From: KBS-96 sp049585195
GTDB lineage: Bacteria > Acidobacteriota > Terriglobia > Bryobacterales > Bryobacteraceae
Assembly: GCA_049585195.1 (NCBI GenBank)
Contig: JBAUZG010000199.1
Coordinates: 26,984-90,983, forward strand
Direction of reading: 5' to 3'
DNA length: 64,000 bases
This document shows positions 8,770 to 17,933 of this stretch, in pieces. Under the pieces are notes generated by a model. The model had not been told where the DNA came from. It saw only the letters and a list, made by a program, of their open reading frames with translations, and made no database searches. Numbering within the stretch: position 1 is the stretch's first letter; each line of letters opens with the position of its first letter. Both the position numbers and the translations under genes were made by a program.

Positions 8770-9385
8770 TCAGTCCGTCAGCCCTTTGGCCTTCTTCCCT
8801 AACGCCGCGAAGGCAGCATGAAAGACCTCGTCGGGTATCAACTCCGGCGTGAGCAGCCTTTGGAAAACAAGGGCCTTCGGTCAGGGCGTGTATCACGCGC
8901 ACAAGCTGATCCGCCGGCATGGGAAGATCTTCTTCTTTGGTGACAGAGCGAAGCCATTCTTCGCCCAGAGCATAACTTTGGGCCGTGAACTCGGCAACCT
9001 TGGCGCGCAATTCCTCATGCGTGAGCGCATAGGCCAAACCGGTCAGGCGACCGACTGCGGCCGCCCTTCGGTCCGGGATGGCGGCGAGTGTGGCGTCCGC
9101 CAGGGCAGGCAGGATTTCGGGCAAGGTCGCGTTGGGCTGCACTTTGGGCTTGATCGGAGCCCAATAGGTCTGTCGAAGCGCGAGAAACAGTTCATCGCGG
9201 TTCTTGAAGTTGCCGTAGATCGCTCCGGTCGTCATCCCGGCCCGCTCAGCAATGGCGTCCAGAGTGGTGTGCTCGTAACCCTTTTCACGAATCAATTCGC
9301 GTGCCGCCTCCATCAACTTCGCGCGGGTGCGGTCGCGCTTGTCACCCTTGGGCTGCCGACGAGGTGATTCCAGTTCTGGTGCCAT
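8770..9385 (-). pseudogene. TetR family transcriptional regulator, frameshifted near its C-terminus
   Basis: The N-terminal HTH is typical: RTRAKLMEAARELIREKGY ... TTLDAIAERAGMTTGAIYGNF, then KNRDELFLAL. The ligand-binding helices follow in frame to HALTEG (about 8870). There one extra C in GGCCCTTG shifts the frame; removing it gives GLVFQRLLTPELIPDEVFHAAF and a stop at 8770, about 204 aa in total. The DNA-binding domain remains intact, so a truncated repressor with a 45-residue foreign tail (stop at 8744) might still be made. It is divergent from the serine hydrolase gene, the classic arrangement for a TetR repressor and its target. Confidence 0.85.
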
Positions 9386-9430
9386 CTGCCCGATTTTATA
9401 TTATTGTTATTTTATAGTATTGTTATCTTT
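9386..9430. promoter_or_regulatory. AT-rich divergent control region between tetR and the serine hydrolase
   Basis: These 45 bases are strikingly AT-rich for this window and carry two direct copies of TATTGTTAT (9402-9410 and 9418-9426). A TATAGT at 9413-9418 could be a -10 box for the rightward gene, which would then start almost without a leader. The region is the natural place for a TetR operator, but a clear palindrome is not seen. Confidence 0.45.
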
Positions 9431-10629
9431 ATGAAAGACGCCGTGCAGCAGATCGTGGATTCGGGGCAGCTTGCGGGAGCCGCAACCCTCGTTTGGAAGA
9501 ACGGAGCGGCCCTGACCAAATGCTTCGGTTGGCGGGATATCGAACATAAGGAGCCCGTCGAGAGGGACACCATCTTCAGAATCGCCTCGATGACCAAGCC
9601 GATTACCTTTGTCGCGGCGCTCATGTTGGTGGATGAGGGCCGTATTGCGTTGAACGATCCGATTGTTCGCTTCGCGCCGGAGTTCTCGCAAATGCGCGTG
9701 CTCCGGTCTCCTGACGGGCCTCTGAACGAAACGGTCCCGCGGAGCGGCTCATTACCTTCGAAGACCTGCTGACGCATGGGGCTGGCCTGACATATGCGGA
9801 TTTTCATCGGGGGCCGATCTCGCAGGCGTACCGCGAGGCGCTCGGCGGCGATATCGACAGTGAGATTACGCCCGACGACTGGATCGCGAGACTCTCTCAG
9901 TTGCCCTTGATCCACCAACCCGGAACGATGATGTCGTACGGCCGCGCGACCGACCTGCTCGGGTTGCTGATCGCCCGCATCGAAGGAGAGGCGCTGGGAG
10001 CCGTGCTCAAGCGGCGCATTTTCGACCCACTGGGCCTGAAGGACACCAGTTTCATGGTCCCTCCTGATAAACGGAATAGGCGTGCGGCCGCTTACAGCTT
10101 TAACGACGAAGGGAAGTTGATCAAACGAACCACCTGGAGCGGAGTTGTGGCCGAGGAACGGCCGGTGGAAATGGGCTATGAATCGGGCGGCCAAGGGCTG
10201 TGGTCCACCGTGGATGACTATCTACGTTTCGCGCGGTTGTTCCTGGGCGATGGCTCGGTGGATGGGGTGCGTTTGTTGCGCCCGGAAACGCTGGCGCGAA
10301 TGACGACAAACCAACTGACAGAGGCCCAGCGGGCGAACTCTGGATGGCTGGGACGGAAACCCTTCGCAGTTGGGCGAGGATTCGGTTTGGGTGTATCGGT
10401 GGTACTGGAGACTGACTCCAACGATCTCATGCGACGCGCCGGCGTGGGAACAGTCAGTTGGCCGGGAGCGTACGGCGGGTGGTGGCAGGCTGACCCAGCC
10501 GATGGATCGGTCCTCATTTTCCTGGCCCACAATATGGTCGACTTGACGGAGATGGCAAAGGGCATCGGGCTTGGTATCTGGGCTGCAATCGATGCTTTTC
10601 AAAAGTCGGCAGCCAACTCCGAAGGCTGA
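9431..10629 (+). pseudogene. Beta-lactamase-family serine hydrolase, one-base frameshift
   Basis: The ATG at 9431 opens MKDAVQQIVDSGQLAG. The nucleophile motif S-x-x-K is present in RIASMTKPIT, and the second half has MSYGRATDLLG (the Tyr motif region), LGLKDTSF and GGWWQADP near the end. The frame breaks at 9737-9740 (CCGCGG where CCGGCGG is expected). Restoring one G joins ETVP to AERLITFEDLLTHGAGLTY and gives a normal class C / esterase-like protein of about 399 aa. No signal peptide, so a cytoplasmic esterase or peptidase of this family is likely. It is divergent from tetR and ends 5 bp before the convergent recombinase gene. Confidence 0.87.
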
Positions 10630-10634
10630 CGATT

Positions 10635-11684
10635 CTACTTCAGCCTGAACCTCGGCGACGTCGGAACGACCGGCTGCAGCTGAGTGACACGGAAACGGAA
10701 AGCCCCGCCCTGGTCGCCAAGGGACGGGTAATGCGTCCCTTGCGATTGCGGTTCGATGCCGATTTTGTCGTTCACAGCGAATCGGAGCTTCTGCTTGCAG
10801 CCGAGGTAATGTTCCGTCGTCTGGATGGAGACGTGGCCGAGGAGAAACTGGATCTGGTCGAGCTCGCCGCCGGCCAAGTGACAGAGACGCGCACAGGTGC
10901 GTCGCAGATCGTGGGGCGCCAGCTTATCTATTCCGGCAGCCTCGGCCGCTCTCTTGACGATCTCCCAAAGCACCTTCGGCGTCATGCCCTCGCCCCAGAT
11001 CTTTCCTGACTTGTTGATTGCTCGAAACAGACAGCCGTCCTTGATTCCACTCACTTCGGTCCAGCGATCGAGGGCCTCTTTCACCCAGAGTGGAATGGGT
11101 ACCGTTCGAATATGTCCGGCCTTTCCATGGAGGTCGGCGATCACCCAGTGCTCTTCTCGGAGTTGTATGGACGCGGCCGAAAGGGCGAGGAGTTCACCCC
11201 GCCTCAATCCACAACCAATCAGAAGAGCAAGGATGGCATAGTTGCGTTTGCTCCTAAGACTATCGCCCTGGGAGTTCAGCAGCAGCGAGCGGCCCTGATC
11301 GGCGGTGAGCCAGTTTCCCAGTCGCACGCCGATTCGGCGTACGCCCTTGACTCGGCGGGTGCCGGCGGCAAGTTCTGGACTGAGCAAGCCGGAATCAGCT
11401 GCCTGGTACGCCACACGCCTGACCGCGGCCAGGCGGAGGTTGATCGTTGTTGGAGCGAGGTGCCGTCGTTCCAAGTGGATTCGGTATCGAAGAACAACCG
11501 TGCGATTGAAAGCAAGTCGTGGTTCCGAGCAGTACCAGTCGACGAACTCGTTGATTGCATGATCGTAGGTTCTGTGGCCGCTTTTCGAAGCCAGGCTGTT
11601 CAGTACGGCAGACTTCGTCTGTTCAAGATCGGGTAGTGCAAGAGATCGCTTTGGTGGTCTCCTCATTCTACGGTGTTTGGGCAT
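10635..11684 (-). CDS. Tyrosine recombinase / phage-type integrase
   Basis: 349 aa. The N-terminal SAM-like core-binding domain (about residues 20-100) is followed by the catalytic domain. All active-site residues are present: Arg161 (GCGLRRGELLAL), Lys188 (HGKAGHIRTVPI), His258 and Arg261 (PHDLRRT), His284 (LGHVSIQTTEHYL) and nucleophile Tyr293. The 50-residue tail after Tyr is longer than in XerC/D. It is intact while the neighbours are frameshifted. No excisionase, phage genes or tRNA target lie beside it, so attachment sites cannot be named. It is most likely the leftover enzyme of an integrative element or a solitary transposon-type integrase. Confidence 0.92.
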   Translation of the reverse strand: MPKHRRMRRPPKRSLALPDLEQTKSAVLNSLASKSGHRTYDHAINEFVDWYCSEPRLAFNRTVVLRYRIHLERRHLAPTTINLRLAAVRRVAYQAADSGLLSPELAAGTRRVKGVRRIGVRLGNWLTADQGRSLLLNSQGDSLRSKRNYAILALLIGCGLRRGELLALSAASIQLREEHWVIADLHGKAGHIRTVPIPLWVKEALDRWTEVSGIKDGCLFRAINKSGKIWGEGMTPKVLWEIVKRAAEAAGIDKLAPHDLRRTCARLCHLAGGELDQIQFLLGHVSIQTTEHYLGCKQKLRFAVNDKIGIEPQSQGTHYPSLGDQGGAFRFRVTQLQPVVPTSPRFRLK

Positions 11685-11836
11685 TCTGAGCGGCCTCCTG
11701 CGCCGCCTTCAGTCAGAATGCCCGCATGGTCCACCCTTCGCCGTTGATCGCGATCTATGCGGCAACTGAGTTCAGTTTCCGGTAAAGCGCGTGATCCAGG
11801 AGCAAACCGCAGAAACGGATCAGATAGGATGGCCGC

Positions 11837-13540
11837 GTGAAGCGCTTGATGGTTTCCATTGCGTTTGCGATTGGCTCCACCCCCGGCATCGGACAGATAG
11901 TCCACATGCATGGCGAGTCCACGGAAAGGCCTGCCAAGGCTCTACCGCCGCCAGTGATGATTCCTGGTGTGGGAAACAGCCATTTCGCGATCACAACTTC
12001 TTCGCCGCAAGCGCAGGTTTGGTTTGACCAGGGTCTCTCACTGTTGCACTGCTTTTGGGATTTTGAGGCGTTGCGAGCATTCCGGGAGTCGGCGCAGCTA
12101 GACCCGGCCTGCGCCATGTGCCAGTGGGGCATTTATCGAGCGATGGAGTTCGGAGGAAGCGCGGCCGATCAGTTGAAACTGGTCGTGACCAGGATGAAGG
12201 AGTTGGCACCCGGAGCCTCAGATCATGAGCAGCGGTACATACGAAGCGTCGTCGAAGGCTTCGGAAAGAAAGGCGAGGAAGCGTCGCAAGCATATCAGCG
12301 CGAGATGGAATCAATCATCTACAGGTATCCCGATGATCTGGACGCGAAATTACTTCTCGCGCTGTCGCTGGAGAATGGCTTCGACGACAAGGGTGACCCG
12401 CGGCCAGGCGAGCTCTACTCCATTGGAATCCTGCGCGATATTCTCCGCGACCATCCTGATAACGCGGCAGCCAATCACTATTGGATTCACGCGGTAGAAG
12501 CAGGCGAACACCCGGAGTGGGCTCTGGAAAGCGCGGAAAAGTTGGGACGTTTAGCACCGGGTTCCGGCCACATGGTGCACATGCCGGGACATATCTTTTA
12601 TCGGACGGGCGACTATGAGCGTGCGCGGAAGAGTTTTCTCGATTCGATCCAGGTGGACGAAGCGTACATGCGCGCCCAGAAAATGGAACCGGAGGATGAC
12701 CGGAATTACGCCCACAACTTGAGCTATCTGATCGCCAATTCCGCCGAGGAAGGGCGGGCCAGAGAGGCATTCGAATACGCGGCCCGGCTGGAACCGCTGG
12801 CGCATTCGGCTACAGACGCCAGCCATCCAGGAATGATCGTATTCTATGTGATTCAGGTCGGCGGAACCAGGCCGCGCCTTGCCATTCGGTTCGGCGAGTG
12901 GAAAGAGGCAATCGACCATCCGGCGGACTTTGGAATTCCTGAAAATCAGCTGCCGGCCGCTGCCAGAGCCCTTCGGGATGGAATGGTGATCTACGCGAAG
13001 GCAATGCAGTCACTCGAACGCGACGACGTCGATGGAGGTGCGCGGGAGAGCGATGAACTGGACGCATTGCTTTGGCGCTTCACGCGGGATCGGGACCAGA
13101 CAGACAGAACAGCCCAGCGAGTCTGGGAGATTCTGGGCGTGGCCTCGAAGGAACTTGCGGGTAACGTGGCCAGCCACCGCGGAAACTATGAATGCGCGAA
13201 GAAATTGCTGAAAGAGGCGGTGGAAACGGAGAAGAAGCTGGGCTACAGTGAACCGCCGCTTTACTCGAGGCCATCTTTGGAGTCGCTGGGGTATGCGGCG
13301 ATCCGGGCCGGCCAATGGGAAGCAGCGCGGAACGCATTCCGGCAAGTGCTCGTGTTAAGGCCAAAATCTGGTTTTGGGTACTACGGCATTGCACTGGCTT
13401 ACGACAAAGAAGGGAATCGAAGCGCGGCGGCCAAGGCATATCAGGACTTTCTAGCGTCGTGGCCGCACGCAGATGAGGATCTAGCAATGGTTCGGGCAGC
13501 CCGAGCGGCTATGGCCCGGTTGAATGCAAGATCGCAATAG
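11837..13540 (+). CDS. Exported TPR-repeat protein of unknown function
   Basis: 567 aa from a GTG at 11837; an ATG lies four codons later. The N-terminus is weakly signal-like. The first TPR-like unit (WFDQGLSLLHCFWDFEALRAFRESAQLDPACAMCQWG) is characteristic of a widespread family of large TPR proteins. Its members also share HYWIHAVEAGEHPE and GHMVHMPGHIFYRTGDY, both seen here at about residues 215-260. The repeated histidines and the paired cysteines suggest metal binding, but this is inference. Canonical TPRs return near the C-terminus (AARNAFRQVLVLRPKSGFGYYG). No operon partners on either side. Confidence 0.75.
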   Translation: MKRLMVSIAFAIGSTPGIGQIVHMHGESTERPAKALPPPVMIPGVGNSHFAITTSSPQAQVWFDQGLSLLHCFWDFEALRAFRESAQLDPACAMCQWGIYRAMEFGGSAADQLKLVVTRMKELAPGASDHEQRYIRSVVEGFGKKGEEASQAYQREMESIIYRYPDDLDAKLLLALSLENGFDDKGDPRPGELYSIGILRDILRDHPDNAAANHYWIHAVEAGEHPEWALESAEKLGRLAPGSGHMVHMPGHIFYRTGDYERARKSFLDSIQVDEAYMRAQKMEPEDDRNYAHNLSYLIANSAEEGRAREAFEYAARLEPLAHSATDASHPGMIVFYVIQVGGTRPRLAIRFGEWKEAIDHPADFGIPENQLPAAARALRDGMVIYAKAMQSLERDDVDGGARESDELDALLWRFTRDRDQTDRTAQRVWEILGVASKELAGNVASHRGNYECAKKLLKEAVETEKKLGYSEPPLYSRPSLESLGYAAIRAGQWEAARNAFRQVLVLRPKSGFGYYGIALAYDKEGNRSAAAKAYQDFLASWPHADEDLAMVRAARAAMARLNARSQ

Positions 13541-13750
13541 TCGTAGCATTTTTTAGATACAGCCAGGATCGTCGGCCATCCGGAAAATGCTCGCAGTTGC
13601 TTCCGACAATGCTCGAAATAGCGCGTAACCGGCAATCGCGTAGTAAAGCTTTACGGCTGCTTCGCGGATGTCCTCTAAGCGCTAAAACCAGATCACACGC
13701 GTCCTCCTCATCGCCGGGAAAAGCGCCTGGAGGTCTGACACTTCCTGCCA
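13541..13750. other. Short intergenic stretch carrying a dispersed 14-bp repeat
   Basis: No gene seen. Bases 13571-13584 (GTCGGCCATCCGGA) recur exactly at 17489-17502, part of the set of short repeats scattered in this part of the window. Confidence 0.5.
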
Positions 13751-14704
13751 TCACCCGACAGCAATACGTGTTGCCAGCCCGGATAGCGCATACATCCAGA
13801 TCACGAGCGAGATGATGGAGACCAGAGTCGTCATCGAGATGGTGGATGCTACCATCATTTCCTCGCAGTGATACTCTCCCGCAAGAATGTAGACAGTCTT
13901 GGCCGTGGGCACCGCAGCGCAGACCACGGCCGCAATGGTGTAGAGAGGGTCGAGCCCCAAGGACACGCTCAATCCGTATACGATCAGCGGCATGATGACG
14001 AGCTTGACGGCCGAGAGCAGCGAAGATCGTCCGGCATTGGCGCGCAATCCATCGATCGACAGCCCCAGCCCGATGGCGAACAAAGCACACGGCGTGAGCG
14101 CATCGGCGAAGATGCCCAAATAAGTTACGACCGGTCCCGGCATGCGAAGATCGAGGACTGACAAAAGCATTCCGATCAGGGTTGATATGACCAGCGGGTT
14201 CAGCACGATATGCCTGACTGTGGCCATCGGTGGCGTGCGTGAGCCACGCACATCCCGTTGATCAAGTTCAAGCAAGATCACGGTTGTTGGAAACATCACA
14301 ACAGCGACGAATACCGTGGCGACCGCAGCCGGCAACACGGCGCGCTGACCATAGATCGCCTGCAGGACCGGCAAGGCGACGAAACCAGTATTGGTCATCG
14401 ATGCCGCCATGCCATGCATCGTTCGGCTTGCGAGACTGCGGGAAACATACATGCTCATAATGCCGAGCACGAGCATGAAGCAGAGGAGGGAGCCACCACC
14501 AAAGGCAACAAGAAAGCGCCAATTGATCAGCGAATGACCTGGTTCTTGTGCGATTGTGACGATCAGCAATGCCGGCATTGCGATGTTGTAGGCGAAACGA
14601 ATCAGTGCCTCAGACAAGGCCCGCGACAGATAACCCGTACAGCCAACGATCCAGCCAGTTACGATCACCGCAAATACGGGCAGGATAAGATCAGCGATCC
14701 GCAT
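13751..14704 (-). CDS. AEC family transporter (auxin efflux carrier / malonate permease type)
   Basis: 317 aa with about ten hydrophobic helices. The opening ILPVFAVIVTGWIVG, the RFAYNIAMPALL stretch, and SMTNTGFVALPVLQAIYG, the helix-breaking Asn/Gly region after the first five helices, all fit the AEC family. The second half repeats the pattern (LTPCALFAIGLGLS, AAVPTAKTVYILAGEY). AEC proteins are inner-membrane secondary carriers for small organic anions such as malonate or for auxin-like compounds; the substrate cannot be read from sequence. The gene stands alone on the minus strand and is intact. Confidence 0.9.
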   Translation of the reverse strand: MRIADLILPVFAVIVTGWIVGCTGYLSRALSEALIRFAYNIAMPALLIVTIAQEPGHSLINWRFLVAFGGGSLLCFMLVLGIMSMYVSRSLASRTMHGMAASMTNTGFVALPVLQAIYGQRAVLPAAVATVFVAVVMFPTTVILLELDQRDVRGSRTPPMATVRHIVLNPLVISTLIGMLLSVLDLRMPGPVVTYLGIFADALTPCALFAIGLGLSIDGLRANAGRSSLLSAVKLVIMPLIVYGLSVSLGLDPLYTIAAVVCAAVPTAKTVYILAGEYHCEEMMVASTISMTTLVSIISLVIWMYALSGLATRIAVG

Positions 14705-14924
14705 CGAGGTGCCTCAGATTGATCTTTTGACAATCCATGGAGGGTAACATGCAGTCAACGGCACTAGGACTTGCGGCTCTGTTCGGTTGACCTTTTGTGC
14801 TCTGGCAGTCTGCTGAAAACCCGTATGAGCCGAAAACTCGACCGGACTATTGGAACAACGGCTAGACCACGGAAGGCATGTGGGCTCTTCTGCATCTGGC
14901 TTTCTCAAGACTGAACTTGCATCG

Positions 14925-15095
14925 AGTGTGGCAGCCTGTGACGTCCGGAGCCATGCCTCGTATCCCGTAACGGAAAAGCTGGGTATGCGACGGGAGGCAC
15001 TCTTCAAGAAAGATGTCCTGCAGAAGGGCGAACGGCGAGATTCCTATCTGTATGCCGCCTTAGCGGAAGAATGGGATTCGGCTTCACGTGCCTAA
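14925..15095 (+). pseudogene. GNAT acetyltransferase, C-terminal remnant
   Basis: The translated end (VAACDVRSHASYPVTEKLGM then RREALFKKDVLQKGERRDS and LYAALAEEW) is the C-terminal strand-helix of RimJ/RimL-type GNAT acetyltransferases, which normally have N-x-x-S and EKLGM(R)RE motifs here. The acetyl-CoA binding loop and the N-terminal half are not found upstream in any frame, so only about 55 residues remain. It is a gene fragment, in keeping with other remnants in this part of the window. Confidence 0.75.
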
Positions 15096-15110
15096 GTCCG
15101 CAAAAAGCGC

Positions 15111-15133
15111 CGAGCCCGAAATAGCAGGGCTCG
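15111..15133. terminator. Hairpin after the GNAT remnant
   Basis: Inverted repeat CGAGCCC (15111-15117) and GGGCTCG (15127-15133) with a nine-base loop. No T run follows, so it is at best a weak or factor-dependent terminator. Confidence 0.4.
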
Positions 15134-15580
15134 TCGAGCGGCCATCGTGCTGTCACCCAACATAGAACTATACTTCGCCGTTACTCAGACCAACGAAGCG
15201 AAGCCAATGATCGTCGTTCGGGAACAATCCGGCAACAATGCGGATGCGGGACCATTCGACCACCACTGACGCGCCGGCGCGTTCTCCGAGTTCGACATAG
15301 GGCAGCGTTAATCGGGACTTGACGGCTAGTGACGGATGGCCGCGGAAATTCGGAATCGAACCGCAGATAGCTGTCCGATTTCGCGACGATTCTTGCCGAA
15401 AGTGGACACCTGGTGGACAGTTCCCGCTGCGCGGCAAACCGCTAAATATTGGGTAGCACAGCGAGTTAAAAGTGAAGATGGTCGGAAGAATGCGCCCGTA
15501 GAAATGCGCCGATGGTAACGCTTTGGCAGGCTTTGCGGTTCGGGATTCGCATGGCCTACAACATGCTAGGGGATTCTTAA
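15134..15580. other. Intergenic stretch without a supported gene
   Basis: A long minus-strand frame (15168-15599) crosses the region, but its N-terminal half has no protein-like pattern and it overlaps the start of the DinB gene, so I do not call it. Its last 45 residues (ELGERAGASVVVEWSRIRI ...) look more protein-like and could be a decayed coding remnant. Confidence 0.4.
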
Positions 15581-16138
15581 ATGTTCCGATCCATTGCACG
15601 CATCGTGGTTCCTGTTGGCATCGTATCTCTTTCCGCCTTGGCGTTGGCCAACGCCCAAATCTCGCCGAGCCTGCCCAATCCGACCACGGCGCCGAATCCG
15701 CTGACGAAGACGATATCCATTTTTCGTAGCAATATGCAGGACAAGATCATGAAGTCGGCGGACGAGATGCCAGAGTCCAAGTACAGCTACCGGCCGACGA
15801 AGGACGTTCGGTCGTTTGCCGAGATCCTGAATCATGTGGCGGCTATATCCTACGTTTTGTGTTCAAACGTCATGGGTGAAGCGACCCCCGCCACGGCTGC
15901 CGCGAAGGGTTCGAAGACCGAGATCATGGCCTACCTCAAAGGCGCGTTCGACTACTGCGATGGCGTGTACTCCGGGTTCACCGATGCGCACCTCAATGAC
16001 CCGGCGGACTTCTGGGGCCACAAGACGAACAAGATCTTCATCTCGACGCAAGTCGCAAATCATGACGCCTTGCATTACGGCAATCTCGTCACGTATCTGC
16101 GCCTCAATGGCCTTGTGCCGTCCGGGGGCTGGTTTTGA
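15581..16138 (+). CDS. Exported DinB-family protein
   Basis: 185 aa. A signal peptide (RIVVPVGIVSLSALALANA) precedes a four-helix DinB-like domain. The metal-binding histidines of the family are visible: one in the second helix (FAEILNHVAAISY) and the pair in QVANHDALHYGNLVTYLR. DinB/YfiT proteins bind Ni or Zn and include thiol-S-transferases, but most members are uncharacterised. A secreted form is common in Acidobacteriota. Ribosome site TAGGGGATT lies about 10 bases upstream. The gene is intact and precedes the frameshifted serine hydrolase by 60 bp on the same strand. Confidence 0.88.
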   Translation: MFRSIARIVVPVGIVSLSALALANAQISPSLPNPTTAPNPLTKTISIFRSNMQDKIMKSADEMPESKYSYRPTKDVRSFAEILNHVAAISYVLCSNVMGEATPATAAAKGSKTEIMAYLKGAFDYCDGVYSGFTDAHLNDPADFWGHKTNKIFISTQVANHDALHYGNLVTYLRLNGLVPSGGWF

Positions 16139-16198
16139 TCGCGCAGCGGCGCGCGGGCCGCCACGCAGGTCTAGCAAAAGAGGGCTCTGAGCGAAGTC

Positions 16199-17339
16199 AT
16201 GAGAGTGAAAATCCGGGGAGCCGCGAAGGCGTTGGCGGTTGCTGTCACATCGTGCGTAAGCATGATCCCGGCTACGGCACATAAGGAGGCGCAATCTACT
16301 GCGCAGACCGTTGCTGCAGCGACGAAAGATGGCCGCGCTGAAATTGATGCGCATGTGGCGGAATGGTTGAAAGAGAGCGATGTGCCAAGCGTAGCGATGG
16401 CATATATCCAAGGTCGAAAAGTGGCGTGGACTGAGGTGTATGGAGAGCAGAGTCCGGGAGTCGCGGCGACTGAAAAAACCCTGTACAACGTTGCGTCTCT
16501 GACAAAGCCAATAACGGCGGAGACAATACTGCGACTCGCGTCTGCGAGAAAACTCTCGTTGGATGAATCGATGTCGCAGATCTGGGTCGACCCGGATATA
16601 AGGGATGATCCTTACAGCAAATTGTTGACTCCGCGGTTGTGCTTGTCGCACCAGACTGGATTTGCGAACGGGCGGCGAATGACGGGGGAGTACTAAAGAT
16701 CAGATGGAAACCCGGAATGCAAACCGGATATTCCGGTGAAGGATACAACTATGTTGGCGCGTTTGCCGAAAGGAAGTTCGCAAGGCCTTTTGATGCGCTG
16801 GCGCAGGAGATGGTGCTCGATCCGATCGGCATGGAGGAGACCTCGTACACAGCGAAGGATTGGTATTCGGGGCGGTTGGCAGTGCCCCATGGGCCCAAGG
16901 CAGAAAAACCTATCGACCCGGTCGCAAAAAAATGGAATGCCGCGGACCTGTTGCGGACCACGATTGGCGACTATGCCAAGTTCGTGGTGAGCGTGATGCG
17001 CGACGAGGGCCTGACGGAGGCAATTGCTGCAGAACGAGCAACCATCACACGAGATACGGTGAAGCCGGAAGATTTGGAAAAAGCATGCCGAGAAGCTGGA
17101 GAGGTGGGTCAATGCACGGTGACGGCCGGCATGGGTTTGGGATGGGAGGTAGAAATCATGAATCGAGTGAAGATTCTGGATCACGACGGCTCTGATTGGG
17201 GAGTGAAAACTATGGCCATGTTCGTTCCGTCGCAAGGAATCGGAGTAGTAGTTTTACCAATGGAGAAAATGGAACGCAGGTCATCCGAAACGTCGTGAAG
17301 GCCCTTTACCCGAACAAGCTATATGTCGAGAGGATGTAA
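16199..17339 (+). pseudogene. Exported beta-lactamase-family serine hydrolase with two frameshifts
   Basis: The start MRVKIRGAAKALAVAVTSC is a signal peptide. The S-x-x-K nucleophile is in NVASLTKPIT. The first frame ends at 16696 just after RRMTG, where one G is missing from a G run (about 16688). The frame then continues GVLKIRWKPGMQTGYSGEGYNYVG, containing the Y-x-N motif, and LDPIGMEETSY. A second break at about 17258 (one A missing in CCAATGG) separates LP from NGENGTQVIRNVVKALYPN and the true stop at 17337. With both bases restored the protein would be about 380 aa. Either a pseudogene or two sequence errors. Function would be a periplasmic esterase or DD-peptidase-like enzyme. Confidence 0.87.
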
Positions 17340-17933
17340 GCAGTGAAACGAGCCTGCGAGCCAGACGTGCATTCTCGCGAGTTGCTTTGATTGCCATGCG
17401 GGACCGGCCTTTGGCTGCTTCAGGAGCGAGGCCCGAAGATGCTGGTGTGCCTCCCGGAGAGAATCTATCCTAGTGTGGCTAGCAGTTAGTCGGCCATCCG
17501 GACAAAACTCCATCCTCGGACCTGATAAATCGTGTGTAGTCGCCAAGGGTTTAGGAACTGAGATCAAGGCGGTCCGCAAATTGGGACTGTGAAACCGGGT
17601 TATCGCCGACTTGAAACCTGCAGCGGTTTGCGGATCGGTCCGGGCTCTCAATGGACGAGAACCCTACTTTTTGGCCGGTGAGCCGAACGTCGGTAAACGC
17701 TGCGCCGTCATGATTTAAGTCGACCCAAAGGTATTCCACTATCCGGATTGCGTGTATCCTGGCACAAATCCAGAACCATGGTCAGCTATCCGTAAACAGT
17801 TCCTTATTAAAGACGAAAGTCGCTGATGCGCCTGGGCGGCGGCTATGCCGTTTGGTGCTTAGCGTCGCCTTGTCCGGCGGGATTACATAACGAAGCAGTC
17901 AACGACTGAGCGGCGGCCCGCATTTGGAACGCT
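17340..17933. other. Intergenic stretch rich in short dispersed repeats
   Basis: No gene is supported. It holds four short motifs that recur elsewhere in the window: GTCGGCCATCCGGA (17489-17502, also at 13571), AAACCGGGTTATCG (17592-17605, also at 22668), AACCCTACTTTT near 17660 (also near 20062) and GTAAACGCTGCGCCGT followed by AGGTATTCC (17693-17708 and 17729-17737, also at 8696 and 8725). This looks like the most complete copy of a decayed interspersed element of about 250 bp. Confidence 0.5.

Noticed and set aside
13509..14090. Long minus-strand frame overlapping the AEC transporter
   Set aside because: It is an out-of-frame shadow of the transporter gene without membrane or domain pattern.
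15168..15599. Minus-strand frame of 143 codons
   Set aside because: Its first half has no protein-like pattern and it overlaps the start of the clearly real DinB gene on the other strand. Only the last 45 residues might be a remnant.
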